Source: Mercenaria mercenaria (lineage: Eukaryota > Mollusca > Bivalvia > Venerida > Veneridae). Taken from it: a stretch of DNA of 64,000 bases. The stretch covers positions 65,685,501 to 65,749,500 of the forward strand of contig NC_069369.1 of assembly GCF_021730395.1 (NCBI RefSeq). Direction: 5' to 3'. The position numbers and the translations under genes are program-made. This document shows positions 23,050-35,500 of the stretch, in pieces (positions within the stretch are counted from its first letter, which is position 1; each line of letters starts with the position of its first letter). Under the pieces are notes generated by a model. The model ran no database searches. It worked only from the letters and a program-made list of their open reading frames with translations, and was not told where the DNA came from.

Positions 23050-23880
23050 TGACTTAAAACACGGTCCTCACGAAAAAATCAAGATTGTCGTGATATTATA
23101 TAATGTCTCTAATATTGTCCTCTTTGAGGCAAAGACAAATCATTGATTTGTGTCTCTGTGCTAAATAAAAATACCAAGTCAAATGGAATTTAAATTAGAT
23201 TGCATATAAATGTTTATTGCAATTAAAAGTTTTTAAACACTAATGATATTCAGTGCTGATTCTTAGGAAAGTTTCGAACATATCTCGTTTTGTCATATTT
23301 ATGAATGATTTGAAGTGCCTTTACAAAAAGTAAAATTAAACTTGGCCTTATGATGTATGTATTAATAGTTGCCCATGCTTTGTTCGTGCTAAGTTTGCAG
23401 TTTTATATAAATCAAGTAATTTAATAAATGACGGGTCCAGGTGAAGACATTCTAAAATGTATGTATATGTATTTTATATCGTTATTAGAAAAAAATCGTT
23501 CTTATCTCGTAATTACGAGATATTCTTTCAATTTTATTAGAAAAAAATTACTCGTATCACATGAAATCTTTACTCGTTATGACTCATATGTCGTTAATAT
23601 TTCGTTGTTACAATAAATAGCACCGTTATTGCAAGACAATTGTACTCAAGTTCAATGTAGATCATTACGGCCAAATTTTCTGGTAATACCGAAATGTGCA
23701 GTAAAACTTTAGGGAAATTGACGTTGTTTTTTGTCTTTGTAGTAGAAAAGTAAAATTGCACATTTCTGGGTAGGACTGCAACAAATGTCAGTTATGTTAC
23801 AAATTTAACCAATTTTACATGAACACTGCATGAGAAAGATATGTCTGCAGCATTTGAAAAAAAAGGAAAATTATGTGTTT
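23050..23880. other. intergenic DNA, nothing recognised
   Basis: AT-rich, with only short unsupported frames (for example 23428-23616). Confidence 0.4.
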
Positions 23881-24808
23881 TAGCTCGACTATTCAAAGAA
23901 TAGGTGGAGCTATTGGACTCCAGTTTGTTTAATTCTGCCCACTGTTTTCTTGTTTAGGGCACAGCCATTATTTTATCTGGGGACTATACGCCACTTTTCA
24001 TGGGTTTGCACTCTGTGCATCATTGAAGGTTCCATGTGCACCGTCGTATGAATACATCTGCGAATGTCTAAATTACATTCTGGTACTTATAACATGTGTA
24101 AATGTTGAGTTCTGCTCAACCCGGGGCTAGAGGGCGTGGACGGTAGCTTGCACTTCCACTACCGTCCATGAACAGGCTCAATCAGACCGAGCCTGCAACA
24201 TTTGCGGTTATGTCGTGTTAGGCGACCTGTGGTTTTCCACTTTTTTATTTCATCCCTGTGTCGATGCCCGCGTCGGCGTCCCGATTTGGTTAAGTTTTTG
24301 TATGTAAGCTGGTATCTCAGTAACCACTTGTGGGATTGGATTGAAACTTCACACACTTATTTACTGTGATAAATTTACTTACACTGCACAGGTTCCATAA
24401 CTCTGTTTCGTATAATTTTTTATTAAGGTTTTATATGTAAGCTGGTATTTCAGTACCTACTAATGGAAATGGATTGAAACGTCACGCACTTGTTCATTGC
24501 GATGATCTGACATGCATTACTCATGTTCCATAACTCTTCTTTGCATTTTTACAAAAGTATGCCATTTTTTCGACTAAACAGTTGTTGGTTAATTTTTTGT
24601 ATGCAAGCTGATATCTCAGTACCCACTAATGGGAATGGATTGAAACCTGCACATTTGTCCATTGTCATGAGCTGATATACTTTGTACAGGTTCAATAACC
24701 CTTTTTGCAATCTTACGAAAGTATGCCCCCTTTTCGACTTAAATATTCATTCAGTTGACAAGGCTGTTGAATAGTCGAGCGTTGCTTTACTCCGACAGCT
24801 CTTGTTTT
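23881..24808. mobile_element. 0.9-kb repeat element with 14-bp inverted ends and internal tandem units
   Basis: gctcgactattcaa at 23883-23896 is exactly complementary to ttgaatagtcgagc at 24767-24780. The interior has about three units of roughly 125-165 bp built on tatgtaagctggtatctcag followed by actaatggga.tggattgaaac. The outer right end reads gctttactccgacagctctt. I take it as a dispersed non-autonomous repeat of bivalve type. No target duplication was resolved and no gene was found inside. Confidence 0.65.
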
Positions 24809-25147
24809 TACATAACGTTGCCTATTTTTATCTATTTTTGACTGAAAATGCCATACCAGGTGTATATCTGCGATACATTTCTATTGCGATTTAGGAGTAC
24901 ACAAAGAGAACATTATTACTTTCTAACGGTTGAAGATTTAAACTAACATTCTGTAATTACTTTTGGCACACTGTTTGATTTTCATTTGACTGATAATTTT
25001 GTGGGCGATTTAGGTTAAAGTCATACGTTCCTCTTCAGGTTTTTTTTTATTTCAGTTACAAGTTCTGTAAAACGTTGTAGTTTAAATTTCGAAACTTTCG
25101 AATTTCTTAGGTTAATGTACTCACACCTCTCAACGCACATGGTTGTT
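24809..25147. other. intergenic DNA, nothing recognised
   Basis: No gene, domain or repeat border seen. Confidence 0.4.
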
Positions 25148-25245
25148 ACTATACCTGTCCGTTATTTACCTGTACCTGTCCATTCTTAAAGTATCCATTA
25201 TTTTAAGAATGGACAGTTACAGGTTAATAATGGACAGGTATAGTA
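25148..25245. repeat. third hairpin, about 98 bp
   Basis: Arms at 25148-25190 and 25201-25245 pair with few mismatches. Inner words are actatacctgtccgttatt and its complement aataatggacaggtatagt. The opening phrase matches about 20765, and the tgtccattctt word is shared with the hairpin at 22944-23049. Confidence 0.85.
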
Positions 25246-25464
25246 AAATAATCGTGTGTATAGAACGGTGTCGGTACAATAACCTATATAGTAGACAAAA
25301 CTAACAAAGGATTACATCACAACCGTGTTTTAATATACTATATACTATGCCCCAACGATAACTTGATATTTACAAACATGACTATAAATAGATTAAAATG
25401 GAACATAGGGAATTCAACATTTTCCTAACATGTTACGATCTAAATATTTCTAGATTTTATACCA

Positions 25465-25546
25465 GTTACGAATTAGCTCAGTGGTAAAGCATACAGTCCA
25501 TGTTCAACAGATCCTTTGCCGTGTGGGTTCGAAACTCAGCATCGAC
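25465..25546 (+). tRNA. tRNA-like sequence (pseudogene or SINE head)
   Basis: The A-box-like ttagctcagtggtaaagc and B-box-like gtgggttcgaaactc are spaced as in a tRNA. The T-stem and acceptor stem do not pair well, so it is not a working tRNA. It is more likely a tRNA-derived pseudogene or SINE remnant. A related inverted counterpart lies at 28121-28198. Confidence 0.5.
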
Positions 25547-25589
25547 ATTTATTTATTTTTTAAATTTTTATTTCACTTTTGCATAAAAA

Positions 25590-27502
25590 TTAAGGGGACG
25601 CATATTGCTACATTCACAGTTCATACAGCAATGCGGAAGGGGTGCATATTCAAGAAATCGATGGTGGGAAAATAAAAAACATATTCCTAAACTGATATAA
25701 TACTGATGGACACCTGTAATATTCAGTATTTTGTGGATAAGGATGTGGTACTATGAATGTAATAGAAAAACAGAGGTGTTTGTGAAAGTACATTCAACAC
25801 AAAATGTTAAGCTTTTGTATAAGGAAAAAACAAGTTTTTTACAATAACAGTGTTCCAAATAATGTTGAAGGGATGAGATTTTCTTTCTAACACACCAGGT
25901 TTGCTTAAACATGTAAAAATTTAAGGCCACGTCAGTTCATCTCGGGATGGACGCCATATTTCTCATTGATAAAAAATGTAAACAAAAAAATCAGAGTGGG
26001 ATTAGCATTGCAAGGGCATAACATGACATTCTACACAATGAATACCTTAGAACAGATATCTAAGATGCTACACAGGTCAGGCGGGTTAAATGCATAATGT
26101 CGATCACTTGAAATTCATCTTGAAAAGGTGGTTAATTTTAGTTTGTTTACATGGTTTTTAATTTTCCCACGACTTCTCGGCGATTCACTGCAAATGTATT
26201 ACTGCGCCGGACGAAAGGTAACTCTAATAAACAACGGGAGACAACTTAGGTGTCAGCACGTGTACGATTTTTAAAAAAAAACATGTCGATGATTATAATT
26301 TCTTATCAAATATTGAATCCTATTCAGATATTCGTCTTTAATATTAGAAAATTATTAATTTCTGTGGGCATTTGTCAAAAAATATTACCTACAGTGGACT
26401 ACTTTGCGCATCAAACTGGTTTCCGCTTCAGTTGTGAGGCACTTCCGTTATACTTTTGACAACAATAACAAAACACAAAATTAATCAATAAAGTCACTTG
26501 TAAACCGACTGCTACTTAAATCAGTGTAAGTAAAGTTGTTGTTAAAACATTATACATGTTCGTTACGTTATGAGATAAAGTTTATCTTGAACTGCATAAT
26601 CCATTAACTACGTTTACATGATTTTGCATTTACAACTTATTTGACCCCATTTTTTTACGTGAATGACAGCATTCTCGTGCAACTCGTGCAAACAGAGTTA
26701 TGAAAAGTATGGTGGAGAATTCAAGGACAAATTATAAATGACATTAAAATGAGGATAACTGTATATTGGTCCAGTTTTGATCATTGACATTTCTGCTGTG
26801 TATTAGTAACTTTTGTGAACAAGATTAGAATGTTGCTTTTGCACATATACACATTGATTGGACCTCTCAACCAAATTTCATACCTTATCTTAGGGATTTT
26901 TAAGACAGTACATTTTCAAAAGTTTGTTGAATGTGTTTTGATATTTAAGTGCATTGCAATTCATGAATACCAAGTTAAAAATTAATAATGGCAACATTTC
27001 TAGGCCTTTATTGTAAGCCACTAGACTTCTGTAATGATAAATGTTTAATGTATTAGGGGGAATATACTCTTTTAGTTTTGTAATGTGGCATTCCTTGACC
27101 ACCGTATCTTTTCTTATGCACTACTTTGTAAACAAACTAAATAATGTGTTTTAGCTCACATATGCCAAATGAAAAGCAAGACAGTGAACTTATTTCACAT
27201 TCTTTCTTTAAATTAGAATCTATAGGACATTGGTAAATGTTTGGACAAAGTGAAGCACTATTATTTTCGCACCAAAAAGTCTTAATTGTTGACTTTGAAT
27301 GTACACAAGAAGTCTTATGTAATTCAACAATAACTTTCTTGTTTCAGTTTTTCTCATTTTTATTTTAGTGAGCAATCCTTTGTGTACTTATATCAGTTGA
27401 AACAGTATTCATTTCATTTACCAAAACCTTGTACTTTTTTGCAGGTAAATTTTATCATACCCCACCCACTTTTTTCTAATTTCAAAGTATGCGTCCCCTT
27501 AA
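25590..27502. mobile_element. possible TTAA-flanked element with short inverted ends
   Basis: TTAA followed by ggggacgcata at 25590-25604 is mirrored by tatgcgtcccc followed by TTAA at 27488-27502, a 15-bp inverted match 1.9 kb apart. TTAA flanks are typical of piggyBac-like and Kolobok elements. The interior has only short unsupported frames and no transposase I can recognise. A chance match is possible, since the repeat is short. Confidence 0.4.
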
Positions 27503-27559
27503 GATTCCTTCATGAGCTCTGTGACAACACGACAGAGAGGTATCTATAGGCGACATGGC

Positions 27560-28010
27560 AGATCAGAATAGTTTATTATATAACAAAGATGATATTGATT
27601 AATGCAAATAATGAACATACTATTGTGTTATATAAAGACATATATACAAATACAAGTATGCCCACGGGCAGAATGTCGAGCCCACCAGCACCTTTGACCT
27701 CTGAGTGTGACCTTGACCTTGGACCTAGGGACCTGCTTCTTACGCATGACACTCCGTCTTATAATGGTGAACATTCATGCCAAGTTACATCAAAATCCTA
27801 TGTAAGAAGGAGAAATGCTCCGGACAGACTTCAATTTGACCTTTGAGATAGGAACATGGGTTTGCACATGACACGCCTTCTCATTGAGTTAAACATTAAA
27901 AATATAAACAAGATTGGTCTATGCATGTCAAAGTTATGATCCGGACAAAATCGGACGGACGCACACACACACATATACCGAAAGTGGCGACCGTATCAGC
28001 TCACTGCAAG
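27560..28010. repeat. dispersed repeat (tgaccttgacctt / cggacggacgcac family)
   Basis: It contains tgtgaccttgaccttgg, catgccaagttacatcaaaa and caaagttatgatccggacaa, and ends aaatcggacggacgcacaca. It is non-coding. Confidence 0.6.
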
Positions 28011-28120
28011 CGTGCTCGACAACAAACCATCAAAGAAAGAAACAAAAATACGGAAGCAAAAATGAAAACGAATCCGAAAACGAATAGGAAAAACAACAAA
28101 AAATTCTGGAAAAAAAAACC

Positions 28121-28198
28121 CTCAGGATTCGAACCCACAAAACGATCTGCTTACACCCAATTATTGTCTGCATTTTACCCAACTGAGCTATGTTGCCA
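28121..28198 (-). tRNA. tRNA-like sequence on the minus strand (pseudogene or SINE head)
   Basis: Read on the minus strand it has atagctcagttgggtaaaa (A box) and gtgggttcgaatcctgag (B box). The cloverleaf does not close well, so I call it a tRNA-derived remnant and not a gene. Confidence 0.5.
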
Positions 28199-28345
28199 TA
28201 TACTTAGTGGATATTTAAAATGAAAGAAATACTTATATTTGCTTGTCAAGTAATGTGCAAGCATTATGAATGGTTATTTCATCAGTTATCATGACTTAGA
28301 CTCGTCCTCGCGTTTCGGCGGGAATCACGTTATAATTGGGGATTA

Positions 28346-28490
28346 GTATAACACTTTGTCAATATTTGTAAATATTACAAAGTTTAAAAGATGGAACGTT
28401 TGCTGTCGGTATAAAAGTAAGCGAAATCTGTCACGTTTTATATTGTGATTTTTGAATAGTTAGAAATTTCTTGTGATTTTGAATCTTAGG
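28346..28490 (+). promoter_or_regulatory. promoter and 5' leader of the dead P450 copy
   Basis: Similarity to the upstream region of the intact P450 begins about here. A TATA box, tataaaa, lies at 28410-28416 within a shared block (ttgctgtcggtataaaagta). About 75 bp further on, a donor-like aatcttaggtgagt occurs. Together with an acceptor just before the exon 1 start codon this suggests a spliced 5' leader. The donor word is not conserved in the intact copy. Confidence 0.45.
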
Positions 28491-28723
28491 TGAGTTTTAA
28501 CAGTAACTTTGCTTAATAGGCCTGCTAGTTTGTACGTAAATATCACACATTTTAATGAAGATGCATAGGGTGGTTCTCGAGGCTAGAATTTTAGGTCATT
28601 TTGCAACAATTACTTAGAATGATAATGATGATGATAAAGAATTGCATTAGGTAGTGGACCGTTAATAAATTGGCAAATTACGTAATCTACATATTGCGAT
28701 TTCGGCATGCGATTTTTACATTC

Positions 28724-28840
28724 GAGCCGCGCCATGAGAAAACCAACATAGTGGGTTTGCGACCAGCGTGGATCCAGACCAACCTGCGGATCCATGCTGG
28801 TCGCAAACGCACTATGCTGGTTTTCTCATGGTGCGGCTCA
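28724..28840. mobile_element. foldback element, copy C (core deleted, two modules)
   Basis: 117 bp, with both ends of the family intact but the middle missing: the first module runs directly into the last. Flanks are ATTC and ATTT, a 4-bp target duplication with one change. The corresponding site in the second duplicated unit lacks the element. Confidence 0.88.
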
Positions 28841-28914
28841 TTTACATATTGCCTCACGAGAGTACGCTATGATACGGAAAATACCGCGTGTCTCATTAAG
28901 GGTCCATGTTCACT

Positions 28915-30245
28915 CAGCGGCGTAGCTAGGGTAAAATAATGTGTACGCAAAGCGGTTTGAGCACCGAAGGTTCGAACGTTCTAGGGGGGTCCGGGGGCAT
29001 GCCCCCCTGGAAAAAATTTAAAATGAGGAAGGCCAATGGTGCGTTTGAAATTGATTTTAAACCGTTTATTATGAGTCGGATTTATGTAATATTGAGTCAT
29101 ACATCTATTAATTTTCAAGTTTAGTCAAAATCAATTTGCATTTTTATTGATATATAGTGTACAGTACTGACATGTACTCAACATTAAGGTTTAGTTTTGA
29201 AAAAGGCGTAAATGGTAAAACCCTATTCAAAGTAAATACTCTACACATTTTCATTGATTATGAAATTCCATTTCCTATCTTTTTTCCTGGGAAAATATGT
29301 CAAGTACTGTCTTTGAGCATAGTTGTTTTTTCTCTGTAAATGTTCAGGAGGAAGCCATCCAGCTGGCTTACGGAAGGTCGGCGGTTCTACCCAGGTGCCC
29401 GCTCGTGATGAAATAATGTACGGAGTGGCACCTAGGGTCTTCCTCCACCATTAAAAAGCTGAAAAGTCGCCATATGTCCTAACATGTTTCAGTGCGACGT
29501 TAAATCCAAAAACAACGAAAAAAATATTCAGGAGCCCTAAACCAGAAAGCCTCTTAGTTATCATAGTGCTCCTGGGGTAAGTCTTCACCCGACACGTGGT
29601 GCTAAATGATCGCTCAGCTGTAGCAGTTGACACTGGCATGGAAGCAAACACGTTCAGAATTGTATAAACGTTGGGATAAAAGTCCATGATTATACTGTTC
29701 AGAGTTTGGGTGATGTTGGACGAGGCCTTATTATTTCCAAACCATCGTGTTTTCCATCGTCTAGTCTCTGCCAGATGCAAGGTTACATAGACCGACAAGG
29801 CCTGATAGAACATGTTCAGTTGTAACTAATGTCGCAATTAAGTCAAACTTCTCAATGGTGCATTGATACGCTCTAACCTTTGAATCCCAAAGTTCTGCGA
29901 CCAACTGTCCGGAAGTTGAGTAGGCTACAGAAAAATGCCGATTTAAACGTGTATAATGCTTCAGAACGTCCAGCCCATCGCGTTTCACATAATGGTTTCA
30001 GCTACTGACGTCTTTCCATTTGTTCCTTTGCCATTTCGAGACATTGACATTATGTTTGGATTAAAAAAAGAGAAATAATTTACATCTACTAGCTACTCTC
30101 TTATCATCTGGTTTTATCTTCGGATAAATTACCCTACATCCCAACCCCCAATCATTTTTAGTCCATTTTTGGACTTTCTATTTTTTTCATATTTCAAACG
30201 ATGTGTACGCAACTGCGTTTTTGCGTACAGGTAGCTACGCCACTG
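28915..30245 (-). mobile_element. hAT DNA transposon, decayed, with nested SINE
   Basis: Ends cagcggcgtagcta (left) and tagctacgccactg (right) are near-perfect inverted repeats. Flanking tcact on both sides is a partial target duplication; hAT normally makes 8 bp. On the minus strand a frame at 29813-29530 reads SMPVSTATAERSFSTTCRVK, the C-terminal hAT dimerisation motif, and a weaker frame lies at 29761-29988. The rest of the transposase is gone. The aligned second unit lacks the element. It lies between the promoter and exon 1 of the dead P450 copy. Confidence 0.88.
29351..29526 (+). mobile_element. 5'-truncated SINE nested in the hAT element
   Basis: The body and tail match the SINE at 10277-10554 (ccagctggctta, ctcgtgatgaaata, gtgcgacgttaaa) but the tRNA head is absent. 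It is flanked by ttcaggag on both sides (29343-29350 and 29527-29534), an 8-bp target duplication. It interrupts the antisense hAT coding frame and so is younger than the hAT insertion. Confidence 0.85.
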
Positions 30246-31956
30246 TCACTCCTATAGTATTTTGTATATTCGCTTTTCAATTAGTTTCATTTTTTTATTT
30301 TAAGTGTGTCCGTGGTAACCAGCAGGTATATACAAATGATAACAATGTTGTTACTGACTGCCATTCTTGCAGTAAACGTTGTAAATTGCTATCTGTCACT
30401 TTATTGACCTGTCCAGCTAGTTTACGAAGGTATAATGTGGCTATTTTACTGATATAACGGTGTGTGTGCTTTTTTTTTCAGAAGGGACATCATTGTAGGT
30501 ATTTAATTCACAAAATGGATTTTATGCAACTGTTGTTAGATCCTGTTTGTGTTGTGGCCATTGCTCTAGCATTGCTCAGCATCCTGTATGTACTCAAGGG
30601 AACAGGTACAATGCCTTGCCACCAGGACCAAAACCATGGCCTATTGTAGGTAAGATATGTTCTATATTTTAAAACATAATTACTTGAACTGCTTGGCATA
30701 AAGTTTTATACAACAACTTAGTCAATAATGTAAAATGTTATATAAGGATTTTAATGATGTCTTCATTTACAGTGACCATTTAGATACTACTGAGTAAATA
30801 AGGTTACAAAACGCAATCTTTAATGTTTACAAACATGTTTATGAAACCGAACTGTACCTAGTATATATGCACAATATTGTGTATACAAACAAACTTTACG
30901 TAGATTTTGTTTTGTAACCTCTTATTTCCAAATATGAAATTAAGGCATAATTAAGCCTGTATTTGTCTTATTCAAACGTGTAACAGCACACCATTCATAT
31001 GCCTTAATCTTCTCACGATTTTCTGTGATTACTAGAATACAAAGATAACATTGTCTGTGGTTGACATTCATACCAAGTTAGTTTGTACCAGAAGTATATG
31101 TGAGTAATCCGTATTAACAGGTAACATTCCGCATATGAGGGGAGGTGGAGCTATCTACGAGGTAGCAACAAACCTGAGACAACAATATGGAGATGTGGTT
31201 CGGCTGAAACTTGGTCCAATAAATAACGTGATATTAATCATGGGGAAAGACAAGATACATAAAGCTGCGGTCACCATGAATGATAAATTCAAATACAGAC
31301 CTACAAATTTCTTTGCCACGAATTACATATCTAAGCAGAAAGGTAAGCTTTCAGGTTAGACAATACTAAATTTTCTCCTCTGTATATTTCACCTCTATTC
31401 TCATATCGAATAGAGAAGTTGCGAAATTGCTTTTATTTTAAGAGATTTGCCTCAGTATAACTTAAAAATAGAAAGAATAGGTGTCTAACGCATAGCCACA
31501 GTTGTCCCGTATTTCGTTGCTGCGGCTATAGATGAAGTGACAGGGTGCGCAGAACATTGCAATTCCTGATCGTACTTTGAGAAGACTTGTTTACATTGAA
31601 GTTGGTTGAGCCATTATTTAGCTCATTTGTAACCCAAGTTGCTTTAACAAATCACAAATCTCAATCAGGGTAGTAAGTAGTCAGGGTAGTAAGTAAGTAG
31701 TCAGTGTAGTAAGTAGTCGATGAAACTTGTAGCCATTGCGTGCTCAAAGGTCATTTGAAATTTTCTTGAATATCAGCATTATATGTTGATCTTTATTTAG
31801 GAATCACTTTTTCAAATGGCGATGTTCATGCAGCCATTCGGAAGTTCACTCTTGGTACCATGAGGGATTTTGGAGTTGGTAAGAAAAGTCTCGAAGGGCG
31901 GATGCAAGAAGAAGCAGGCATGTAAGGAATAAATTTAAATACTTTAGCTTTTTTTG

Positions 31957-32487
31957 TTATACCCCGGTGTCCGTCTGTCTGTCCGTCCGTCCGTTAGCAA
32001 TTTCGTGTCCGCTCTGTAACTCTTGAACCCCTTGAAGAATTTCAAAGAAAATTGACACAAATGTTCACCACATCGGGATGACGTGCAGAGCGCATCTTGT
32101 GGGTGGTTCGCTTCAAGGTCAAAGTCACTCTTAGGGGTCAATAGTCATATGAGTGTTTCGTATCCACTTTGTAACTCTTGAACTGCTTGAAGGAGTGTAA
32201 AGAAACTTGGCACAAATGTTTACCACATCGAGACGACATGCAGAGTGCATGTTCTGGATGTCTCGCTTCAAGGTCAAGATCACACTTTGGGGTCAAAGGC
32301 CATTGCTATGTAACTCTTGAACCCCTTGAAAGATTTTGGAGAAATCTGAAACAAATGTTCACCACATCGAGACGATGTGCAGAGCGTATGTTCTGGATAG
32401 CTAGCTGCAAGGTCAAGGTCACACTTAGGGATCAATAGTCCTATCTTCGGGCGTATATTGCTCCCCGCATTGCGGTACTCTTGTTTT
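31957..32487. repeat. dispersed repeat with three tandem units in intron 3 of the P450 pseudogene
   Basis: It begins ataccccggtgtccgtctg with gtccgtccgtccgt. It then has about three units of roughly 170 bp (gtaactcttgaaccccttga, caaatgttcaccacatcg, gtgcagagcg, caaggtcaaggtcac) and ends ttgcggtactcttgtttt. The matching intron of the intact copy lacks it, so it inserted after the duplication or was lost from the other copy. Confidence 0.75.
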
Positions 32488-32519
32488 ACATTAAAGTGGT
32501 AGGAATGCCAAATAATAAG

Positions 32520-35500
32520 GTATTTCAGATGTTATAGTTACTGGAGATTTCAATTTGAATATTAACTCTCCTTCTTCCTTCCGTAAAGTACACGCACTTT
32601 GTCAACAGTTTGGACTTACCCAAGTTATTGAAGACTACACTCACTACACAGAAACCTCTTCTTCAACCATTGATCTCATTTTTACCAGCAATATCGAACA
32701 TGTAATTAAGGCTGGTGTTGGTGATCCATTTCTCCAGCAGGAGGTTAGGTATCACTGTCCGATTTTTGCTGTTCTTAGTTACACTAAACCTAAAATAAAG
32801 ACGTTTGATAGAACTGTGTGGCTGTATGAGAAAGGCGACTATGATTTGCTACGAAGTATGATGGATCAAGTAAACTGGGACGACCTTCACGATGAAAATA
32901 TTGACATCTATGCAGATAACATTACCAAAACTATTCTTGATATATCTAAGCAATGTATTCCTAATAAAAATGTCAAAATACGCCCAAATGACCCTCCTTG
33001 GATGAATAATCGAATAAAAATGAAAATAAGACAACGTAAACGTGCCTATAGGAAGGCAAAATCTACACAAAGTATAAATCACTGGTCAAAATTTCGAAAT
33101 CTAAGGAACGAAGCAGTGCAACTAGTTAAAGAAAGTAAAAGTAACTACTTTCTGTCACTTTCGAACAATCTTAAATCTAATACAGTATCGTCAAAAGATT
33201 GGTGGAAAATCCTGAAGTCTTTTATAGTAACTTCTTCTAAGAAAAGTGTCCCTCCTCTTGTAGACCCGGTTTCTAATTCCATTGTCACGGCAGATCAAGA
33301 TAAAGCTGACTTATTAAACAATTTCTTTAGAGACCAGACAGTTATTGATGATTCTAATAGAGATCCTCCAAGATTTTCTGGCGCTGACAACCAAATGACT
33401 CTTGATATATTCATCATCTCATCTATAGAAGTTGAAGATGTATTAAAATTACTCCGGACTGACAAAGTATCTGGACCTGACACAATAAGTTATCGTGTTC
33501 TTCGTGAGGCTTATCGCCAACTTTCATTCCCCCTTCATCAGTTATTCAACTTTTCACTAAGAACACAGAAACTTCCAAACTCCTGGAAACTGTCTAATGT
33601 CTGCGCAGTCTTTAAAAAAGGTGACCCTTCAGTTATAAACAACTACAGACCTATTTCTCTACTAAACACTATTGAAAAAGTATTTGAAAGAGTAGTTTTA
33701 AACATATTTTTAACTTTTACACAGATACCTCCATTTTCACTCCCTCCCAGTCTGGATTTATGCCAGGGGATTCAACTGTGAATCAACTAACATACTTATA
33801 TAACACATTCTGTAAAGCTCTGGATGACGGATTAGAAGTTAGGGTTGTATTCTTTGATATTAGCAAAGCATTCGATAAAGTTTGGCATCAAGGTCTTATA
33901 GTTAAACTTTACGATTCTGGTATTCGTGGAAATTTACTCCAATGGTTTTCTGATTATTTAACAAATCGTAAACAGCGTGTTGTTCTTCCTGGTACAATGT
34001 CGGATTCTGTAACAATAGCCTCTGGAGTTCCACAAGGATCAATACTCGGACCTCTTTTATTTCTCGTTTATATAAACGATATTGTTCAAGATATAGGTTC
34101 CAATATTAATCTTTTTGCTGATGATACTAGTTTACATCTGATAGTTAATAATCCAGTTGAAACAAATAGTATTATGCAGGCTGATATACAAAAAAATATC
34201 ACGTTGGGCAGATAAATGGCGTGTTAATTTTAATCCAGCTAAATCAGAATCAATAATCATCTCCAGAAAAGTAAATCAGCCCAACCATCTTCCCTTTTTC
34301 ATGTCTGATCAACAAATTCCACAAGTCTATGAACATAAACATCTTGGAATCTTCCTTGCTGCTGACGGATCCTGGCATTCCCATATTAATTACATAAAAG
34401 AAAAGGCATGGACTAGAATAAATATCATGCGGAAACTTAAATTCAAATTATACCGCCGTGCTCTAGAAATTATTTATATATCATTTATTCGTCCTATCAT
34501 TGAATATGCTGATATAGTATGGGATAATTGTACAACCTACGAAAAGCAAGAACTCGATAAAATCCAGAACGAGGCAGCACGAATAGTGACGGGTGCAACC
34601 AAGCTTATATCTTTAAACGAACTTTACCGTGAAGTCAACTGGGAAACACTTTCTGAGCGGAGGAAAAAACATAAACTCATTCAGTTGTATAAAATGAAAA
34701 ATGGTCTCACACCAACCTACCTTTCATCTCTTGTTCCTGATCTTGTTGGCCAGAACTCTACCTATAACCTCCGTAATTCTAACAATATTAATAATATCCA
34801 TGCAAGAACAACCCTGTATTTTAACTCCTTTCTTCCCTCGGCCCTTCGAGAATGGAACTCTTTGCCAATAGAAGCTCGTCATTTGCAGTCTCTAAATTCC
34901 TTTAAACACTTTTTAAATGCTGACAAAACTAAAACGCCTCAACACTTATATTATGAAGATCGACGCTCTCAGATTCTTCTCACACGACTTCGAACGAAAT
35001 GTAGTTTATTAAATCAGCATCTGTTTCATAAGAACATTGTTATTTCTCCACTTTGTAGTTGTGGCCTAATCGAGGACAATCATCATTTCTTCTTTGTTTG
35101 TCCACGTTATATTCAGCAAAGAGCAGAACTCATCGACACTTTGTCCCCAATTTCTTCTATTGATCTTCACACTTTACTTAATGGAGACGTCTCGAAAGAC
35201 TTTAAAACTAATGTAATGATACTTAATGCAGTATTTAGGTTTATTGATCGTAGCGATCGTTTTCGTTAGGTACATTCTTCCTCAGCTGGACTAGTACTAA
35301 ACTTCATTGTTTTGCTTCTAAAAAGGCGCATTGTTTCCTATTGAACTCTCTTTGATAAGTCTGGAATCCTAAACTATCTCAATATATTTTTTTTATTCTT
35401 ATTCTTTTTTGCTGCTTAAATTTCTTAAACTCTTTATCACACCTGTTTTACTTCTGTTATATATATCAATGACACATCAATGAAAAGCTTGTCTTACTTT

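Noticed and set aside
22697-23146. 149-residue frame across the palindromes
   Set aside because: It spans the arm of the 389-bp palindrome and the 106-bp hairpin; no domain and no splice sites.
29451-29813. Host zinc-finger or ZMYM-like gene with hAT dimerisation domain
   Set aside because: The frame lies inside an element with hAT terminal repeats and is cut by a SINE, so it is transposon debris and not a host gene.
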